Positions 55,648 to 64,000 of a DNA stretch of 64,000 nucleotides are shown piece after piece (the first letter of the stretch is position 1; each line of letters opens with the position of its first letter). Both the position numbers and the translations under genes were made by a program. The stretch spans positions 3,116,501-3,180,500 of the forward strand of contig NC_019757.1 in the NCBI RefSeq assembly GCF_000317535.1, written 5' to 3'. Under the pieces are notes generated by a model that was not told where the DNA came from, ran no database searches, and was given only the letters and a program-made list of their open reading frames with translations. Source of the stretch: Cylindrospermum stagnale PCC 7417 (GTDB lineage: Bacteria > Cyanobacteriota > Cyanobacteriia > Cyanobacteriales > Nostocaceae).

Positions 55648-56304
55648 TTATAACCAAGGCAATAAGTTAAACGTACCTCTTTCATACATGATAAACAAAC
55701 CCAAGCCAATCAAGACAAAAGGAACAACAGCTTTACCATAGCGACTTAAAACATTTGCGATGCTAGGTTGACGGGTTAACAAGTAAGCAATAGCGCACCA
55801 AACCCCTACCATGAAAAAAAATACACTTAAAATTACTCCCAAGCTGGTAAGGTCATGACCAGCAAATAACGGGATATATATACCAATATTGTCACCACCA
55901 TTAGCCAGCGTTACAGCCGCCACTTTATAAGTTTGAGGATGCAGAATACTTAAAATAAAAGAGAGTATAGGATTAGGGTGTGAGGACTGCTTAAAATCTG
56001 TGGTTACTGTCTGAACTTCTGTATTTTCTGGTTTTCGATGTAGTAATTGCTTGATACCAATTGCTATTGGTAGTAATCCTAGTAATCCAATCAATTCTCG
56101 CTGTATAATTAAACCACCAAAGTATCCTGGTAAGCTAGCGATAATAATGGTTGCAAAACCAAGGTACTGACCAATAAAGATATGCCGCCGCCGAAAATTA
56201 GCGTCTATTTGTGAAAAAAATAGTAGCAGGATAATCAGGTCGTCGATATTTGTAGCTGCGAAGGCGATTATACCTTCACTAAACGCTGTGCCAAGGTCTC
56301 TCAT
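55648..56304 (-). CDS. CadD-family cadmium resistance transporter
   Basis: The 218-residue membrane protein has about six helices. Near the N-terminus it has ATNIDDLIILLLFFSQIDAN, with the conserved Asp pair, and GQYLGFATIIIASLPGYFGG. The second half has HPQTYKVAAVTLANGGDNIG, then IYIPLFAG, again with acidic membrane residues. CadD-type proteins export or sequester cadmium and other divalent cations. A closely similar gene on the other strand at 57248 suggests duplication. It is convergent with the TSUP gene. Confidence 0.85.
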   Translation of the reverse strand: MRDLGTAFSEGIIAFAATNIDDLIILLLFFSQIDANFRRRHIFIGQYLGFATIIIASLPGYFGGLIIQRELIGLLGLLPIAIGIKQLLHRKPENTEVQTVTTDFKQSSHPNPILSFILSILHPQTYKVAAVTLANGGDNIGIYIPLFAGHDLTSLGVILSVFFFMVGVWCAIAYLLTRQPSIANVLSRYGKAVVPFVLIGLGLFIMYERGTFNLLPWL

Positions 56305-56558
56305 GCTAGATTTTTGTAAAATATGATTTATCGAAATAGAAAATTAACATTCTAGTGCATATAAATTATGACTTACCCACTGTACAAATTTACCTTTTTT
56401 CCAGGATTTTTTGATGCGTCTCTTTAGGCATCTTACCTGTAACGTGAGTTCCCTAACGCACGAATAAGCACGTTTAATGACTGACACCATACCCCGTATT
56501 TACTATTTTCTGTCTGTTAAGACCTTCAATTGTCTAATTACTAAGTAAAAAGAGCAAT

Positions 56559-57176
56559 ATGAAAGAATATCTGCAAGCAAGCGAAGTTATTGACTGGCAA
56601 CATCCTCTAGTTCTGGAACTTGCTAACAAGATTGCATCAAGATATCAAACATCGACAACGATTGCCAAAGCTTGTTTTGAGTGGGTACGGGATGAAATTT
56701 ATCATAGCTACGACTATCAAATGAATCCTGTGACCTGTCGAGCTTCAGACGTACTCAAATACAAAACAGGTTATTGCTTTGCAAAGAGTCATTTGCTAGC
56801 AGCACTACTAAGAGCTAATGGCATTCCCTCAGGGTTTTGCTATCAGAGATTGAGCCTTAACAACAATGGTGAACCTTATAGCTTACATGGGTTTAATGCA
56901 GTTTACTTACCAGAAATAGCTTGGTATCGTGTTGATGCTAGAGGGAATCATCAAGATGTTAATGCTCAATTTATCCCCCCAAAAGAACAATTAGCCTTTA
57001 AAATTAATTTTTCGGAAGAAGCAGAATTTCAGAATATTTTTTCTGAGCCGATTTCATTAGTTGTGGAGGCTTTACAAGCTCACAGTACATGGGATGATAT
57101 GCTGCTTAATCTTCCAGATATTTCCTTAAAAATGTTAGATAAATATGGTATTGATTTGAAAAATGATGCTAATTAA
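56559..57176 (+). CDS. Transglutaminase-like superfamily protein
   Basis: The 205-residue protein has a transglutaminase/papain-like core: TGYCFAKSHLLAALLRANGI with the catalytic Cys, YSLHGFNAVYLPEIAWYRVD with the His, and DARGN with the Asp. There is no signal peptide. Proteins of this size are likely cysteine proteases or amidases rather than cross-linking enzymes. The substrate is unknown. It lies between two CadD-like genes and ends 71 bp before the second, so a shared transcript with that gene is possible. Confidence 0.85.
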   Translation: MKEYLQASEVIDWQHPLVLELANKIASRYQTSTTIAKACFEWVRDEIYHSYDYQMNPVTCRASDVLKYKTGYCFAKSHLLAALLRANGIPSGFCYQRLSLNNNGEPYSLHGFNAVYLPEIAWYRVDARGNHQDVNAQFIPPKEQLAFKINFSEEAEFQNIFSEPISLVVEALQAHSTWDDMLLNLPDISLKMLDKYGIDLKNDAN

Positions 57177-57247
57177 TAGTAAAGTTTTCGGCAAACACTA
57201 CTTAATAGAACTAACAAGTTTAATTTGCTAAATCAGGATACACAAAT

Positions 57248-57940
57248 ATGAACAATTTCATCACTGCAATTAGCACAGGCTTAGTTGCATTCTGTGCCAC
57301 CAATATTGATGATATTGTCATTCTGTTGCTGTTTTTTTCTCAAGTAAATGCTAATTTTCGTCCTCGGCACATTATTGCTGGTCAGTATCTTGGTTTTACC
57401 ATCCTGGTAATTCTCAGTTTACCTGGTTTCTTCGGGGGTTTAATCTTACCGCCAAAATTGATTGGATTATTGGGGTTAATTCCTATCACAATCGGTATTA
57501 GCAGTTTAGTAAATCGAGAAGTAGAATCACCGGCAGAAGTTGCTGTGGAGACAGAACTAGCTGAAGCCTCCACAATTGCTAGTTTACTTACTCCCCAAAC
57601 TTATAGCGTAGCGGCTATGACTGTGGCAAATGGTAGCGATAACGTTAGCATTTATGTGCCGTTATTTGCCAGCAGTAGCTTAGGAAATTTGTTAATAATA
57701 ATTATTATATTTTTTATCTTGCTGGCAATTTGGTGCTATGCAGCATATCAATTAACTAACCAGAACCAGAAAATAATAGCTAATATTTTAACTCGTTGTG
57801 GTAATTATTCTGTACCTTTTGTGCTGATAGGATTGGGTGCTTTTATTATCTGGCAAAGTGAAGCTTTAAGCCCAATAAAATTAGTTGCAAGTTGTATTTG
57901 TTTGATGGTTTTGGTGAAAAATAATGAGATCACTTCTTAA
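57248..57940 (+). CDS. CadD-family cadmium resistance transporter, paralogue
   Basis: The 230-residue protein mirrors the one at 55648: CATNIDDIVILLLFFSQVNA, GQYLGFTILVILSLPGFFGG, GLIPITIGISSLVNRE, then TPQTYSVAAMTVANGSDNVS, then IYVPLFASSS. The middle loop is shorter and has an acidic stretch instead of His and Ser. The C-terminus has an extra hydrophobic segment. The duplicate pair flanks the transglutaminase-like gene in opposite orientation. Which ion each moves cannot be told from sequence. Confidence 0.85.
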   Translation: MNNFITAISTGLVAFCATNIDDIVILLLFFSQVNANFRPRHIIAGQYLGFTILVILSLPGFFGGLILPPKLIGLLGLIPITIGISSLVNREVESPAEVAVETELAEASTIASLLTPQTYSVAAMTVANGSDNVSIYVPLFASSSLGNLLIIIIIFFILLAIWCYAAYQLTNQNQKIIANILTRCGNYSVPFVLIGLGAFIIWQSEALSPIKLVASCICLMVLVKNNEITS

Positions 57941-58167
57941 AGCGTCGGATATTAAACCCAGTTAATAACTTATTTGGGACTTACCCATAAAACACAAACT
58001 GTAGAGTTCATGAATTCTCCGGCAAATCAAAGCTTTCAAAGTCATTTGGCGTAAGTTCTGTTATTGTTTTTTTTTATTTGGGAACACCAAAAAATAAGTT
58101 ATCTAATTTTGTATGGTACGTTAACGCGGTGTAAAGCACCAGCCAGTTTATTATGTTTATCTATTGC

Positions 58168-58195
58168 GGTGCGTTACGCCAACGGCTAACGCACC
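58168..58195. repeat. Palindromic repeat downstream of cysK
   Basis: GGTGCGTTA at 58168-58176 pairs exactly with TAACGCACC at 58187-58195 around a 10-base loop. The unit lies 22 bp past the end of cysK (minus strand) and could form a transcript-end hairpin, though without a T-run. It is a repeat type common in cyanobacterial spacers. The rest of 57941-58216 is empty. Confidence 0.6.
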
Positions 58196-58216
58196 CTAGA
58201 AGGAAAGGATATTTTT

Positions 58217-59179
58217 TTAAACCTTAGCCAACCACTCATTTTCTTCGGGGTCTTTGAATAGTGAGGTGCTGAGATAGCGCTCACCGAAGCTGGGCTGAAT
58301 CATCACAATCAACTTGCCGGCGTTTTCTGGTCGCTGGGCTACTTGAAGGGCGACATATAAAGCGGCTCCGGTAGAAATGCCTGATAGCAATCCTTCTTCT
58401 TTGGCTAAACGACGACTGTAGGCGATCGCATCCTCATCACTCACTTGAATGATTTCGTCAACCAATTCTGAACGGTAAATTGCGGGGACAAATCCGGCTC
58501 CGATTCCCTGAATCTTGTGTGGACCTGGTCTTCCACCTGCTAACACGGGGCTACTGGTTGGTTCAACGGCGATCGCTTGAAAAGTTGGTTTCCGCTGTTT
58601 AATTACTTCAGAAACTCCCGTAATCGTCCCCCCAGTACCAACTCCCGCGACGAGAATATCCACCTTTCCATCAGTATCTTGCCAAATTTCTTCGGCTGTG
58701 GTAAGAGTGTGAACTTTGGGGTTCGCCGGGTTACGGAACTGCTGCAACATATAAGCATTGGGTGTTTGGGCGACAATTTCCTCTGCCCGGGCGATCGCTC
58801 CACGCATCCCTTCTACCCCTGGCGTTAACTCTAGTTGAGCGCCATAAGCCCTGAGCATTAGCCGTCTTTCATGGCTCATCGTATCAGGCATCGTTAGAAT
58901 GAGATGGTAGCCCTTAGCGGCTGCCACCATTGCCAGTGCGATTCCCGTATTACCAGAGGTCGGCTCTACTAAAGTGGTTTTTCCAGGATGAATCAACCCC
59001 GCTTCCTCTGCCGTTTGCACCATGCTGACGCCAATCCGGTCTTTAACAGAAGCAGCTGGGTTCATGCTTTCTAGCTTCACCACAATTTGAGCAACTGCTC
59101 CCAACGCTTGGGGAATCTTATTTAACTGAACTAGAGGCGTCCTTCCGACTAACTCTGTAATATCTCTCGCTATCCGCAC
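58217..59179 (-). CDS. cysK: Cysteine synthase A (O-acetylserine sulfhydrylase)
   Basis: The 320-residue PLP enzyme makes cysteine from O-acetylserine and sulfide. Motifs are [20 protein letters not shown] with the PLP Lys, [20 protein letters not shown], the phosphate loop [16 protein letters not shown], and [15 protein letters not shown]. The length is standard. It starts 18 bp after the Rrf2-family gene on the same strand, so they are probably one operon; cysE lies just beyond in the opposite direction. No frame defects. Confidence 0.95.
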   Translation of the reverse strand: MRIARDITELVGRTPLVQLNKIPQALGAVAQIVVKLESMNPAASVKDRIGVSMVQTAEEAGLIHPGKTTLVEPTSGNTGIALAMVAAAKGYHLILTMPDTMSHERRLMLRAYGAQLELTPGVEGMRGAIARAEEIVAQTPNAYMLQQFRNPANPKVHTLTTAEEIWQDTDGKVDILVAGVGTGGTITGVSEVIKQRKPTFQAIAVEPTSSPVLAGGRPGPHKIQGIGAGFVPAIYRSELVDEIIQVSDEDAIAYSRRLAKEEGLLSGISTGAALYVALQVAQRPENAGKLIVMIQPSFGERYLSTSLFKDPEENEWLAKV

Positions 59180-59197
59180 AACGCTACTTCTCCCTAA

Positions 59198-59731
59198 CTA
59201 AATGTAATACATGGGACTCTGCTGGGCCCGAGCCTCTCTTTCTTGGCATAAATCTTGAAGTGTATAGCTACGCAATACCTCAATAGAGGCGGCATTGGCT
59301 TGTTCCCAAATTTCATGAACCAGATTCCTTTCCAGAGTGGAAGCCTCAGAGGTTTCTTTCTCTTTGCGCTCACCTTCCACCACAGTGACAATCTCTAGTA
59401 AGGTAATCTGCCAAGGTTCACGAACTAAAACAAAACCTCCTTTAGAGCCTCGTTGACTCTGCACCACACCAGCACGCCGCAGATTGGTCAAAATTTGTTC
59501 CAAATAGCGTTCAGGTATCGGTTGTTTGGCAGTGATCTCGCTCATAGTCAGAGGTACTTTTTTCCCGTGGTGGCTTGCCAGTTCTAATAGTGCCAGCAGC
59601 GCATATTCCACTTTGGAAGAAAGATCCAGAAGAGCGTAGTTTTGGCTATTCAAGTCTGTTCTCAATATACTACGGTGGGTCAATTGATTTATCGTATTTT
59701 CTGTGAAATTAATTTTCTCAACGTGTCCCAT
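59198..59731 (-). CDS. Rrf2-family transcriptional regulator, CymR-like
   Basis: The 177-residue protein has a winged helix-turn-helix: LSSKVEYALLALLELASHHG, VPLTMSEITAKQPIPERYLE, ILTNLRRAGVVQSQRGSKGG and FVLVREPWQITLLEIV. It lacks the three clustered Cys that bind iron-sulfur in IscR/RsrR; its only Cys is near the C-terminus (LCQEREA). This matches CymR, which represses cysteine metabolism genes and in Bacillus is controlled by binding CysK. The gene directly precedes cysK. The first 30 residues are extra for the family, so an internal start is possible. Confidence 0.87.
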   Translation of the reverse strand: MGHVEKINFTENTINQLTHRSILRTDLNSQNYALLDLSSKVEYALLALLELASHHGKKVPLTMSEITAKQPIPERYLEQILTNLRRAGVVQSQRGSKGGFVLVREPWQITLLEIVTVVEGERKEKETSEASTLERNLVHEIWEQANAASIEVLRSYTLQDLCQEREARAQQSPMYYI

Positions 59732-59888
59732 GTGATAGCATCCCAGTTAATGTCACAATATAACCCCAACCCTATCGACTTACCGTAGATTATCTTACAC
59801 AATTCCCGCGAATAGCTTCATCTTTTGAGGGAATGATCTTGATTTTGATTTTCTCAGCTTCGCCTACCAACGCTGAACTCAACTAAGT

Positions 59889-60617
59889 ATGCTATTAACT
59901 GATTTACGAACGATTTTTGAGCGTGACCCCGCAGCCCGTAATTGGCTGGAAGTCTTGTTCTGCTATCCTGGTCTTCAAGCCTTATTGAGCCACCGTGTGG
60001 CACACTGGCTATATAAAATGGGGCTGCCCTTTATACCTCGGTTTATTTCTCATATTAGTCGGTTTTTAACCGGAATTGAAATTCACCCAGGGGCAGTAAT
60101 TGGTCAGGGTGTATTTATTGACCACGGTATGGGCGTAGTGATTGGCGAAACAGCCATTGTAGGTGATTATGCCCTGATTTATCAAGGTGTTACCCTGGGC
60201 GGTACCGGCAAAGAAAGCGGTAAGCGCCATCCCACTTTAGGCTCTCATGTGGTTGTGGGAGCGGGTGCAAAGGTCTTGGGGAATATTCAAATAGGCGATC
60301 GCGTCCGCATTGGCGCAGGTTCAGTAGTGCTACGAGATGCCCCCAGCAACACTACCGTCGTCGGCATTCCTGGACGTGTGACTCGTCAAAACAACTCAAA
60401 TGCCGATGCTCTAGCTCATGATAAAGTGCGGGACGTAGAAGCTGAAGTCATAGGCGCTTTATTTGAACGACTCAAAACCCTAGAAAAACAAGTTGAGCTT
60501 TTGCGAGCTACCCCAAGTTTGCACTTAAGCGAAGAAGTAGAAACAGAACAAACTGCCAATATTCAGAGCAATTCTGATTCGATGATTGCAGCATTTCTAG
60601 ATGGTGCGGGAATTTAG
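59889..60617 (+). CDS. cysE: Serine O-acetyltransferase
   Basis: The 242-residue enzyme makes O-acetylserine from serine and acetyl-CoA, the step before CysK. It has an N-terminal helical part ([20 protein letters not shown]) and a left-handed beta-helix of hexapeptide repeats: [62 protein letters not shown]-terminal helical tail of about 60 residues follows and lacks the usual terminal Ile-rich CysK-binding peptide except for a final GI. It is divergent from the Rrf2 gene, with 157 bp between. Confidence 0.95.
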   Translation: MLLTDLRTIFERDPAARNWLEVLFCYPGLQALLSHRVAHWLYKMGLPFIPRFISHISRFLTGIEIHPGAVIGQGVFIDHGMGVVIGETAIVGDYALIYQGVTLGGTGKESGKRHPTLGSHVVVGAGAKVLGNIQIGDRVRIGAGSVVLRDAPSNTTVVGIPGRVTRQNNSNADALAHDKVRDVEAEVIGALFERLKTLEKQVELLRATPSLHLSEEVETEQTANIQSNSDSMIAAFLDGAGI

Positions 60618-60638
60618 GTAATTGGTAATTGGTAATTG
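60618..60638 (+). repeat. Heptamer tandem repeat (GGTAATT)3
   Basis: Three copies of GGTAATT follow the cysE stop codon directly, in the spacer between convergent cysE and cysA. It is of the same STRR type as the repeat at 41355-41396. Confidence 0.8.
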
Positions 60639-60681
60639 GTAAGGGAGCAAAACTCTTACCCAGTAAAGAGTCTCTAGTCTT

Positions 60682-61698
60682 CTAGCTCAAAGCGTAAGTG
60701 GGAAAAACCTTGGCTTTTTTGGGTTTGATATAAACTCGCTGGTTTTCTTGGAGTTCGAGTTGATGGAACTGTTCTCGGCTGAGGTGAACATTAATTCTTT
60801 GTCCCAACTCTAAAAGCAACTCTATCCGAACCTCCCAACCCAAGTGAATAATGTGGTCAACTTTGGCAGGTGCAGTATCTTCGGCTGCATCTGTTTGAAT
60901 GAGAACATCATGAGGGCGCAAAAATACCTGATTGTCTGAAGTGACCAAGTTGTTCTTTGGTTGAATGCCAGAGTTAGCAGGTAAAACATTCACCGGTCCA
61001 ATAAAGCTCATCACAAAAGGTGTTGCCGATTGGTCATAAATTTCTGCTGGAGTCCCAACTTGCTCTACCCGACCTCGATTCATGACCACAATCTCATCAG
61101 CAACTTCCATTGCTTCCTCCTGGTCATGGGTCACAATTACAGTCGTGACATTCACATCTTCATGGAGGTGTCGTAACCAACTTCGCAATTCTTTGCGGAC
61201 TTTGGCATCTAAGGCGCCAAAGGGTTCGTCAAGTAGCAAAACTTGTGGCTGAACTGCCAAGGCCCGTGCCAGTGCTACTCGTTGCCGTTGACCACCGGAC
61301 ATTTGGGAAGGATAGCGATCGCCTAATCCTTGCAATTGTACCAAGTCCAAAAGTTCCTCCACTCGCTGCTTTATCCTGTTTTTTGGAGCCTGACGCAGTT
61401 CCAAGGCAAAAGCCACATTCTCCCGCACCGTCAGATGCTTAAACAAGGCATAATGCTGAAATACAAACCCAATATGGCGTTCCTGCACCGATTTATGGGT
61501 GGCATTTTCACCAACCAGCCAAATTTCACCAGCATCAGGCTTTTCTAACCCCGCAATCATCCGCAGTAAGGTTGATTTTCCTGAGCCAGACGGCCCCAAA
61601 AGCGCCACCAAAGAGCCTGTTTTAATCTCCAAGCTAACTTGCTCAACAGCGTGAAAAGCACCAAAGTGTTTAGAAACGTTGTTAACTACAATACTCAT
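60682..61698 (-). CDS. cysA: Sulfate/thiosulfate ABC transporter ATP-binding protein
   Basis: The 338-residue protein has Walker [21 protein letters not shown], the ABC signature [20 protein letters not shown], Walker [20 protein letters not shown], the switch [20 protein letters not shown], and a C-terminal TOBE-type regulatory domain. [20 protein letters not shown] and the overall length fit CysA. The permease and binding-protein genes (cysT, cysW, sbp) are not adjacent, so this ATPase acts with partners encoded elsewhere. It is divergent from the CysR-like regulator, with 66 bp between starts. Confidence 0.93.
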   Translation of the reverse strand: MSIVVNNVSKHFGAFHAVEQVSLEIKTGSLVALLGPSGSGKSTLLRMIAGLEKPDAGEIWLVGENATHKSVQERHIGFVFQHYALFKHLTVRENVAFALELRQAPKNRIKQRVEELLDLVQLQGLGDRYPSQMSGGQRQRVALARALAVQPQVLLLDEPFGALDAKVRKELRSWLRHLHEDVNVTTVIVTHDQEEAMEVADEIVVMNRGRVEQVGTPAEIYDQSATPFVMSFIGPVNVLPANSGIQPKNNLVTSDNQVFLRPHDVLIQTDAAEDTAPAKVDHIIHLGWEVRIELLLELGQRINVHLSREQFHQLELQENQRVYIKPKKAKVFPTYALS

Positions 61699-61764
61699 AG
61701 CTTTTTTGAACCTAATATATATATACTACGGTTAGTGTATCGGAAAAAGGATGTATACACAACA

Positions 61765-62358
61765 ATGTCACTGACTTTATACACAAGTCTTACCAATTCA
61801 TCGAGTAAAAATGCCCAGAATATTTTTACACGGCGGTCATTTTTACCAGAACAGAACAGTGCTCTTTGGAAAATTGAACGGGGTTTTGTTCGGACTTTTA
61901 CCTATTTAGAAGACGGGACGACGGTCGCTCTGGGATTATGGGGTCCTGGAGATATTGTTGGTAGATCTCTATCAAGAATCAAGCCCTATCAAATGGAGTG
62001 TCTAACTAAAGTTGAGGCGACCATCTTACCTCTAGATAATTACCCAGAACTGACAGAAACTTTGCTAGTCCACATCCAACAAGCGGAAGAATTAATGGTG
62101 ATTCGTAGCTATAAAAAAGTAGATACTATGCTGATTAAGTTATTGGCATGGTTATCTCAAAGGTTTGGTTCAGAAGTTGAGAAGGGACGTTTAATAGATA
62201 TGCGTTTAACTCATGAAGACTTGGCGGAAATGCTCGGTTCAACTCGTGTGACAATCACTCGTATCCTAGGGCAATTTGAGCAAGAGGGCTTGATTAATCG
62301 GCTCTCCTTACATCGAATTGTGGTGCGAGAAGAAGAGATTTGGTACTATGAAATTTGA
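61765..62358 (+). CDS. cysR: CRP-family transcriptional regulator, CysR-like
   Basis: From ATG 61765 the protein has 197 residues. The N-terminal part is a shortened cyclic-nucleotide-type beta-barrel (GFVRTFTYLEDGTTVALGLW, GPGDIVGRSLSRIKPYQMEC). The C-terminal helix-turn-helix is LTHEDLAEMLGSTRVTITRI, then LGQFEQEGLI. In Synechococcus the CRP-family CysR lies beside sulfate transport genes and activates them under sulfur starvation; the position next to cysA supports the name. The frame is open upstream to 61639, but that would overlap cysA's start. Symbol given with moderate confidence. Confidence 0.82.
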   Translation: MSLTLYTSLTNSSSKNAQNIFTRRSFLPEQNSALWKIERGFVRTFTYLEDGTTVALGLWGPGDIVGRSLSRIKPYQMECLTKVEATILPLDNYPELTETLLVHIQQAEELMVIRSYKKVDTMLIKLLAWLSQRFGSEVEKGRLIDMRLTHEDLAEMLGSTRVTITRILGQFEQEGLINRLSLHRIVVREEEIWYYEI

Positions 62359-62457
62359 CCCAATCAAAAATCAAAAATTTTTGATTGCATCCAGGCAATT
62401 GCCTGGATGCAAATTCAATTTATCTGGTTTGAATTTGCAGATTGACAATTAGCTAGA

Positions 62458-62796
62458 TTAGTAATACCAAGCATCGCTATCAGCATTTGGCTTGCCGAAA
62501 ATTTTTAGATTTAGTGATTCCAGGTAAGCAAGACCACTACATATTTGTGGCACCGTTCCCCGAAGTTCCAAGTCAAAATATCCTCCGCCCCCTTTGTCTG
62601 CTTGTAGCATCGCCCCAGTAATATTAACAACTAAATCATGAGCAGAAATTAGCTGAGAAATCACTGGTTCTTGAAGGTAGGACTGGGGAATATGTAGACG
62701 CAGGCGAGTTTGGGTGATTTGGCTTTTGTCCTCAACTGAAGGAACTAGCGATAGTCTGGCTCCGACTGTGAGTTGAACGTTATTAAATGCTGTCAT
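62458..62796 (-). CDS. Single NIL-domain protein
   Basis: The 112-residue protein is one NIL domain: TQTRLRLHIPQSYLQEPVIS, QLISAHDLVVNITGAMLQ and GGGGYFDLELRGTVPQICSG, then LAYLESLNLKI. The NIL domain is the ACT-like small-molecule sensor at the C-terminus of MetN, the methionine ABC transporter ATPase. A free-standing copy beside sulfur genes suggests a separate sensor or regulatory subunit. It follows the two-NIL gene by 11 bp on the same strand, so the two are one operon. Confidence 0.85.
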   Translation of the reverse strand: MTAFNNVQLTVGARLSLVPSVEDKSQITQTRLRLHIPQSYLQEPVISQLISAHDLVVNITGAMLQADKGGGGYFDLELRGTVPQICSGLAYLESLNLKIFGKPNADSDAWYY

Positions 62797-62807
62797 GGGT
62801 ATTACAC

Positions 62808-63467
62808 TTAATCTATCAAGTTGCGATCGCTATAAAGGAAAGACCAATCCAGCCAAATTGGTAGCCCTAGTTGTTCTAGGTATCTCAGACTGGAGTGGAG
62901 TTGCTTGGTTCTCCCCCACAAATCAAGATCAAACCAGCCGTCATCTTGCACATTGGGATTGAGTGCTGCACTGGTAATGTTGACTGTTAGCCCGTAGCGA
63001 GACACTAACTCAGAAATTATGGGTTTCTCGTGATAGTCCTTGAGGATGCACAGTTGCAAGCGTAGTCGATTAGTCTGACCTGTAGAAATCCATTGCTGGA
63101 ATTCTTCCCGCCATTGAGTTTTGAGTAGTATTTCAGGTTTTCTCTGGGTCTGATTGCTCTCTATGTTGGGAAAAAATTGAGAGTTTTGGTTAGACTGGAT
63201 GTGGTTAGCGATCGCCAATTGCACTAAATTCACTCCCAATCCTTGCAAGTAAGATAAGCTACTGGTCAATTCTTGAGAATGTCCCGAAATTTCCAAATCA
63301 AACCAGCCGTCACTGTCATTACCTGATGCTAGAGATGCCGCTTTGATATTCACGGTTAAACCATAGCGCGAAACCAGCCGAGAAATCACAGGTTGTCTGT
63401 GATAACGCTGGGGTACAAAAATTCGGCTGTTAACTGGGTCAAAGTTTACGGGTTTAGTGGTAGACAT
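62808..63467 (-). CDS. Tandem NIL-domain protein
   Basis: From ATG 63467 the protein has 219 residues and two NIL domains. The first (about 10-85) reads RIFVPQRYHRQPVISRLVSR, YGLTVNIKAASLASGNDSDG and WFDLEISGHSQELTSSLSYL. The second (about 140-215) reads NRLRLQLCILKDYHEKPIIS, YGLTVNITSAALNPNVQDDG and WFDLDLWGRTKQLHSSLRYL. They are joined by a Gln/Asn-rich linker. No transporter part is fused. It probably senses a sulfur amino acid or binds a transporter such as CysA; this is inference from the domain and neighbours. Confidence 0.87.
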   Translation of the reverse strand: MSTTKPVNFDPVNSRIFVPQRYHRQPVISRLVSRYGLTVNIKAASLASGNDSDGWFDLEISGHSQELTSSLSYLQGLGVNLVQLAIANHIQSNQNSQFFPNIESNQTQRKPEILLKTQWREEFQQWISTGQTNRLRLQLCILKDYHEKPIISELVSRYGLTVNITSAALNPNVQDDGWFDLDLWGRTKQLHSSLRYLEQLGLPIWLDWSFLYSDRNLID

Positions 63468-63765
63468 TGCACTAATACCCCATAACAATCGGGTAGTCCA
63501 AGAACACTGCTACCAAAACAAGAGATTTAGGGAGAAAAAACGGTAATTTTCTTAATTTTGCCCGACTGGATCTGAGTTTCATGCAGATGCTCCTGTTCTA
63601 GGCTATACAAAATACTACAAGTCTATCGGAATAGTGTATTTAATACTTATTGTAAAATATATTTCCCCGAAAGTCGCAAAAAACAAAGCGTAAATTCCCT
63701 AGACATCAGGTAAATCTATAGCGGTATAACTAACCCCTCGCGCTGGGTGTAAGAACCGAAAAACC
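63468..63765. other. 298-bp spacer between the NIL operon and pstB
   Basis: The spacer should hold the promoter of the NIL-domain genes (minus strand). I see no gene, repeat or clear -10/-35 pair. Confidence 0.35.
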
Positions 63766-64000
63766 TTAACTGAGACGGGCTAAAACGTAATCACGGGTGC
63801 GGGAGTCAAGAGCGTTGGTAAAAATTTTAGTTGTGGGAACAAATTCCAGCATTTGACCAATGCGATTTTCATTGCTGTGAAAGAAAGCCGTAACATCAGA
63901 TAGCCGAGCTATTTGCTGCATATTATGAGTGGTAATCACAATTGCTAGTTCAGAACGCAAACGCTGAATCAGTTCCTCAATTTTCATTGAGGCGGCGGGG
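63766..64000 (-). CDS. pstB: Phosphate ABC transporter ATP-binding protein, C-terminal part (partial)
   Basis: The frame enters from beyond the window and ends at 63766; about 78 residues are visible. They read MKIEELIQRLRSELAIVITT, then HNMQQIARLSDVTAFFHSNE, then GQMLEFVPTTKIFTNALDSR, then TRDYVLARLS. This is the switch-His region (TTHNMQQ) and the C-terminus of PstB, which powers high-affinity phosphate uptake. The ATG seen at 63987 is internal, since the frame continues upstream. The residues before it (PAASM) differ from the usual DPISTM. Upstream pst genes are outside the window. Confidence 0.88.
   Translation of the reverse strand, partial: PAASMKIEELIQRLRSELAIVITTHNMQQIARLSDVTAFFHSNENRIGQMLEFVPTTKIFTNALDSRTRDYVLARLS

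Overview
The window looks like a piece of a filamentous, heterocyst-forming cyanobacterial chromosome of the Nostoc/Anabaena type. The palindrome GCGATCGC (HIP1) recurs in most genes. Heptamer tandem repeats sit between genes. There are photosynthesis and phycobilisome genes (psbZ, nblA, bciB and a Psb35-like gene) and the acyl-lipid desaturase trio desC-desA-desB. All assignments come from reading the sequence and its translations; no database search was run.

Layout. 0-4 kb: the end of kdpC, a short KdpD without a histidine-kinase domain, and anmK. 4-11 kb: a Ser/Thr protein kinase gene split by an intact IS630-type element, then nblA, a PP2C phosphatase and an ABC1/UbiB kinase-like gene. 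11-17 kb: a gene remnant, a ParD/ParE-type toxin-antitoxin pair, two Uma2-family genes and a large DHH-CBS-CBS tRNA nucleotidyltransferase. 17-21 kb: psbZ, ribH, tRNA-Gly(GCC) and a proA-type gene. 21-24 kb: a KAP P-loop NTPase whose 5' end looks cut by an IS4-type element. 24-31 kb: desB, desA, desC, a PLP lyase and bciB. 31-34 kb: a candidate defence cassette made of a broken HicB gene, a DUF262-AlbA_2 fusion, a small protein and an HNH nuclease. 34-39 kb: a WD40/J-domain gene broken by a 26-bp insertion, a GH100 invertase, a Uma2 gene and a DUF2887-type remnant. 39-48 kb: rsmB, a TerB-like gene, PBP1A, folK, a Nudix/ADP-ribosylglycohydrolase pair and a prohibitin-like gene. 48-58 kb: two TSUP permeases, two CadD-like transporters around a transglutaminase-like gene, a PAP2 phosphatase, a GH29 fucosidase and a TnpB fragment. 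58-64 kb: a sulfur cluster (cysK, an Rrf2 regulator, cysE, cysA, a CysR-like regulator and two NIL-domain proteins), then the end of pstB.

The clearest new observations are small-scale genome events. The IS630 insertion can be removed on paper at a TA duplication to restore the kinase frame exactly. A 21-bp element inserted into a HIP1 site with a 5-bp duplication breaks the WD40-J gene, and its removal also restores the frame. The KAP NTPase seems truncated by its neighbouring IS. A HicB-type antitoxin is stopped by what looks like one base change. The functional candidates most worth testing are the DUF262-AlbA_2/HNH cassette, the ADP-ribose operon and the Rrf2-cysK pair.
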